From Symsagittifera roscoffensis (lineage: Eukaryota; Xenacoelomorpha; Acoela; Convolutidae), in the NCBI RefSeq assembly GCF_963678635.1, contig NC_087067.1:29688403-29752402 (forward strand): 64,000 bases of DNA, given 5' to 3'. This document shows positions 60,240 to 64,000 of this stretch, one piece after another. The notes beneath the pieces were generated by a model. That model was given only the letters and a program-made list of their open reading frames with translations, did not search any database and had not been told where the DNA came from. Position numbers and translations under genes: made by a program. The first letter of the stretch is position 1. Each line of letters begins with the position of its first letter.

Positions 60240-61575
60240 TACCAAAACAACAAACCAAATAAAAATATATGAAAAATGTGCACGCTCAAAATTTTTTAAA
60301 CCAACTTTTCACACGCGCGTTTTTGTTACTTTTTTTCAAAACATTGCTCAAAATGCTGCAGTTACAATGTTGTCATAGTTATTTTCAACATATGGTTAAT
60401 TTTTCATAGTTAAGCTGATTTTTTCTGCGGCTGACAAAATTGCGTGGCCTGCAAAACAAACCATTTTCTCAATTTTGCTCGAACATATTTTATCAATGAT
60501 CTTTTTGTTGCGACCATTTCAAAAATTAGGAAGAACTTTGTATGCGGGTGTTTGAGTTTTTTCTCTCTTTTTTTGTTTTCCGCGCAAAATCAGCTGCCAC
60601 AAAAAATCATCGGAGATAGTGATATATTTTATTAAATTCTTTCAGTCATGATTCGAGTGAGATTAAAAAAGTTTGAAAAAAATTTCCCAGTTTCGAGAAA
60701 AACGGGTTTGAAACTTTTGATTTTTCATCTTAATTCGAGCAAAAAAAGCGAGCGAGCATGCTTATTCAAGCTGAATTTAGGCCGTTTACAACAGCTTGTT
60801 TATGCTTAATTTTAAATTTACTCTTAGGTAAAATTAGTTTTTGAACATTTTAGATGTCATTTTGAGATTCAAAATTTCAAAAAATCAAAACGTTTCTGCA
60901 AAAAAAAACTGAAAAAACTTTCGATTTTTTAAACTTTTTTACAATTTTTTTTTCGGTTTTCTAGCCATTTTTCTTCAAAAACTGTTGTTTTGTTTGCCTG
61001 TATTACTATGACCGTCAAATATGCCTAAATTATAGTTTTACGTCAGATTCTGTATCACACCACGCTGAAAAAACTACAATTAGTTTGAAAAAATTTTTTT
61101 TTGCAAATTTCTAAAGACTATGATGTTGTTCATGTACAATTGTCTGATGTAATTTCGGCATATAAAATTGAAGAAAACTAGCAAAATAAACAGTTAAGTT
61201 TCATAAGATTTCAGTTGAAAATATGTTTATTTATATTTATGCCTGATTCATATTTGGTTTTTCTACGTTATCACTTCAATAATTTTTTTATCGCACTTTT
61301 GATGAACACTGTTTAAGACTGAAATTGGATTTAGGATATTTGCAAGGGGAGAAATATTCCGAAACAATCGGAAGCTTTTCACAAAAACACCAAAATTCCA
61401 TTCTTTGGAACGTTTTGAATAAATAAACTTAAGACTGAATGAGTTTCTCAATAACTCTATAGAGTTATGCTCTATAACTATTTAAACTCAAACAACTGAA
61501 GAAAAAAAATCAGTTCATTAAAAATGAAGCAATAATTGGTGCAATCTAATGAATTTTTTAAAACTTTTTCAAACA
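60240..61575. other. AT-rich intergenic DNA upstream of tetraspanin
   Basis: No gene recognised; simple AT-rich sequence. It should include the tetraspanin promoter, but no clear element was identified. Confidence 0.5.
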
Positions 61576-61775
61576 NNNNNNNNNNNNNNNNNNNNNNNNN
61601 NNNNNNNNNNNNNNNNNNNNNNNNNNNNNNNNNNNNNNNNNNNNNNNNNNNNNNNNNNNNNNNNNNNNNNNNNNNNNNNNNNNNNNNNNNNNNNNNNNNN
61701 NNNNNNNNNNNNNNNNNNNNNNNNNNNNNNNNNNNNNNNNNNNNNNNNNNNNNNNNNNNNNNNNNNNNNNNNNNN
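61576..61775. other. Assembly gap (200 N)
   Basis: Exactly 200 N, a conventional placeholder length. It falls inside a MITE copy, so a repeat probably broke the assembly. True size unknown. Confidence 0.99.
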
Positions 61776-61866
61776 AATCTTATTGACCTAAAAAAGGTCA
61801 ATTTAGTTTTCGAATTTTTTTTTGAAAATCCCCCCTTCTCGAGAAAATCCTAGATCCGCCCCTGAC
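61776..61866. mobile_element. CAGGGGCGGAT-family MITE terminus beside gap
   Basis: The end ATCCTAGATCCGCCCCTG and the interior TTGACCTAAAAAAGGTCAA are recognisable. The rest is in the N gap. Confidence 0.75.
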
Positions 61867-61879
61867 AAGAAGTCTTAAA

Positions 61880-61960
61880 AAAGAACGCGCCATCTCTCGG
61901 AATCGAACCGGCGATCCGGATACCATGAGTCTAACGTCTTCCTATAAACTCCATGTGACA
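61880..61960 (-). repeat. tRNA-like (Met-like anticodon region) fragment
   Basis: The minus strand reads GACTCATGGTATCC then GCCGGTTCGATTCC, an anticodon-loop-like CAT and a B-box. The T-stem pairs only partly and no proper acceptor stem was found, so it is a SINE or pseudo-tRNA rather than a working tRNA. The first part also occurs at 40.62 kb without the B-box. Confidence 0.35.
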
Positions 61961-62493
61961 ATTAAAACTAAAAAATTCGCCAACAATGAACCCGTTAGGG
62001 CTAGTTTTCCTTCTAAGTCGCACCTGCAAATTTTTATGGCTTTTAAAATATTTTCAAAACTTTTTGAAGAAAAAGAAACACTACTCAATAGCTCTAAAGT
62101 TTCAGAAATTTTCTTCATGATTGTTTTTTCAAAAATCAATCATAAAGAGAAAACTGGTCTACAGGTAATTTTCTTATCCCAGTGGAAAATCGTTTTAACT
62201 AACTTTCACTTTCCATATTTAAATTCTTTCAAATTTTATTTCCGCGTCACTTAAAATTTTGTGATTCTTTTACCAAATGTTTTTGAATTGAACTTAAACG
62301 AAAAGCTGTAATTTCAGCCGCAAAACATAAAACCCACACGAGCTATGTAAGTAACCTGACAAAATTCATTTGATTAAATCAGGGGCACAACATGAGTTCT
62401 ACATGAGGAATGTTATAGCTGGGTCTTTCTCAGTGTTCTCTCGGCTTAATGGCAATAACAACTAAAACATTAAGTGTATAAGGTGTTAAACAG
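61920..62493. other. 5' flank/intron of second NERD gene
   Basis: It matches the reverse complement of 40067-40650. Ends at the acceptor AAACAG (62493). Confidence 0.6.
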
Positions 62494-64000
62494 ATCCTTC
62501 ATTCAGAAACTGACATTGATTCCAATGATAATATTGCCATCGAGAAGCGAAGACAAGAAGACTACGAAGCCGAAGTAGTAGTTTATCGAGCACTTGAAAA
62601 TTTGAACGAGCCCATTACTGTGTTTCATGGTCTTAAATATACTCACAGCCAGTTTAGACTCTGGGACATTAATCACAATAGGAAAAGCTGTAGTGAGTCT
62701 GGGAGGAACCCAAGTTGTAAGAACCCAGACGCAGATGAAGGTGAACATGATTTTGTTGTATTTGGTCCCGATTACATAGTATTGATAGAAGTCAAGAATC
62801 CATCTTTACTTCAGGCGACAACAAGCAAAACTAATGAAGGCATAGAAGAAAGTCTGGATCATGTCCCTGAAAGAATGGGAAAAATGTCAAGAATCCATCT
62901 CTACTTCAGACGACAACAAGCAAAAGTAACGAAGGCAAAAAACAACGTCTGAATCATGCCCCTGAAACTGTGGGGAAGAAAGTCAAGAATCCATCTCTAT
63001 TTCAGGCGACAACAAGCAAAAGTAACGGAGACAAAAAACAAAGTCTGGATCATGTCCCTGAAACAGTGGGAAAGAAAGTCAAGAATCCATCTCTACTTCA
63101 GGCGACAACAAGCAAAAGTAACGAAGGCATGAAAGAACGCCTGGATTATGTCCTTGAAATAGTGGTAAAGAAAGTCAAGAATCCATCTCTATTTCAGGCG
63201 ACAACAAGCAAAAGTAACGAAGGCAAAAAACAACGTCTGAATCATGCCCCTGAAACTGTGGGGAAGAAAGTCAAGAATCCATCTCTATTTCAGGCGACAA
63301 CAAGCAAAAGTAACGGAGACAAAAAACAAAGTCTGGATCATGTCCCTGAAACAGTGGGAAAGAAAGTCAAGAATCCATCTCTACTTCAGGCGACAACAAG
63401 CAAAAGTAACGAAGGCATGAAAGAACGCCTGGATTATGTCCTTGAAATAGTGGTAAAGAAAGTCAAGAATCCATCTCTATTTCAGGCGACAACAAGCAAA
63501 AGTAACGAAGGCAAAAAACAAAGTCTGGATCATGCCCCTGAAACAGTGGGAAAGAAAGTCAAGAATCCATCTCATCTTCAGGAAACAATAAGCAAAAGTA
63601 ACGAAGGCATAAAAGAAAGTCTGGATCATGCCCCTGGAATAGTCGGAAAAAAAGTCAAGAATCCATCTCTACTTCAGACGACAACAAGCAAAAGTAACGA
63701 AGGCATAAAAGAAAGTCTGGATCATGCCCCTGAAACAGTGGGAAACAAAGTCAAGAATCCATCTCTACTTCAGACGACAACAAGCAAAAGTAACGAAGGC
63801 AAAAAACAACGTCTGAATCATGCCCCTGAAACTGTGGGGAAGAAAGTCAAGAATCCATCTCTATTTCAGGCGACAACAAGCAAAAGTAACGGAGACAAAA
63901 AACAAAGTCTGGATCATGTCCCTGAAACAGTGGGAAAGAAAGTCAAGAATCCATCTCTACTTCAGGCGACAACAAGCAAAAGTAACGAAGGCATGAAAGA
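62494..64000 (+). pseudogene. Second NERD-helicase gene copy, 5' part, runs off the window
   Basis: After the acceptor at 62493, the exon encodes the NERD domain (EAEVVVYRALENL to GEHDFVVFGPDYIVLIEVKN). From 62791 there are about 12.6 of the 96-bp repeats. After the first repeat unit it shows the same one-base shift as the gene at 36-40 kb (GGGAAAAATGTC), after which the repeat frame is open to the window edge. The repeats form a 288-bp higher-order pattern (KKQRLNH, GDKKQSLDH, GMKERLDY) at least twice in succession. The helicase part is beyond the window, so whether this copy is intact is unknown. Confidence 0.65.
62791..64000 (+). repeat. 96-bp coding repeat of second NERD copy
   Basis: About 12.6 units visible, related to those at 38142-39772 but with the unit KKQRLNHAPETV and 288-bp higher-order blocks absent there. 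Each array has thus been homogenised separately since duplication. Confidence 0.9.

Noticed and set aside
61880-61960. Functional tRNA-Met gene
   Set aside because: T-stem mispairs and no matching acceptor stem; more like a SINE or pseudo-tRNA.

Overview
This is a window of animal nuclear DNA, most likely from an invertebrate. It is AT-rich and gene-poor, and its genes are split by GT-AG introns. Two ordinary animal genes can be followed end to end: a tetraspanin and a secreted C-type lectin. Almost everything else is mobile or repetitive DNA. The phylum cannot be told from the sequence. A run of 200 N at 61576-61775 is an assembly gap.

Layout. 1-5.8 kb: AT-rich DNA without a recognisable gene, with a diverged tandem duplication and a short GAT array. 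5.8-33 kb: a nest of elements. A decayed Ty3/Gypsy-type LTR retrotransposon (5.8-9.2 and 25.7-26.4 kb) is split by a decayed Polinton/Maverick element of about 16.5 kb (9186-25652). The Polinton has inverted termini and an apparent 6-bp target duplication, GCCTAT. It carries remnants of a protein-primed DNA polymerase B on the minus strand, and of packaging ATPase, integrase, double-jelly-roll capsid protein and adenain-like protease on the plus strand. To its right is a second, partly duplicated retrotransposon body (26.8-32.9 kb) holding a nearly identical 2.43-kb tandem duplication.

33-40.1 kb: a NERD-nuclease/superfamily-1 helicase gene on the minus strand, with 17 coding repeats of 96 bp. 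A 228-bp hAT-type MITE with a perfect 8-bp target duplication breaks one exon. A decayed paralogue of the gene's 3' part lies at 33-34.9 kb and carries its own TA-flanked palindromic element. 40-50.5 kb: repeat-rich DNA with several MITE families, a CpG-rich minisatellite of about 28 units, and an array of about 190 GAT triplets.

51.1-55.6 kb: a seven-exon secreted C-type lectin gene (minus strand, 224 aa), reconstructed here by splice-site phase. 58.98-60.23 kb: a two-exon tetraspanin gene (minus strand, 263 aa). 62.5-64 kb: a second, inverted copy of the NERD gene running off the window. The two NERD copies face each other head to head, 5' ends inward, about 22 kb apart, and their 5' flanks are also homologous.

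The intact host genes (lectin, tetraspanin) are cell-surface or secreted proteins and show no sign of acting together. Polinton and retrotransposon coding regions are all broken by stops and frameshifts and look inactive.
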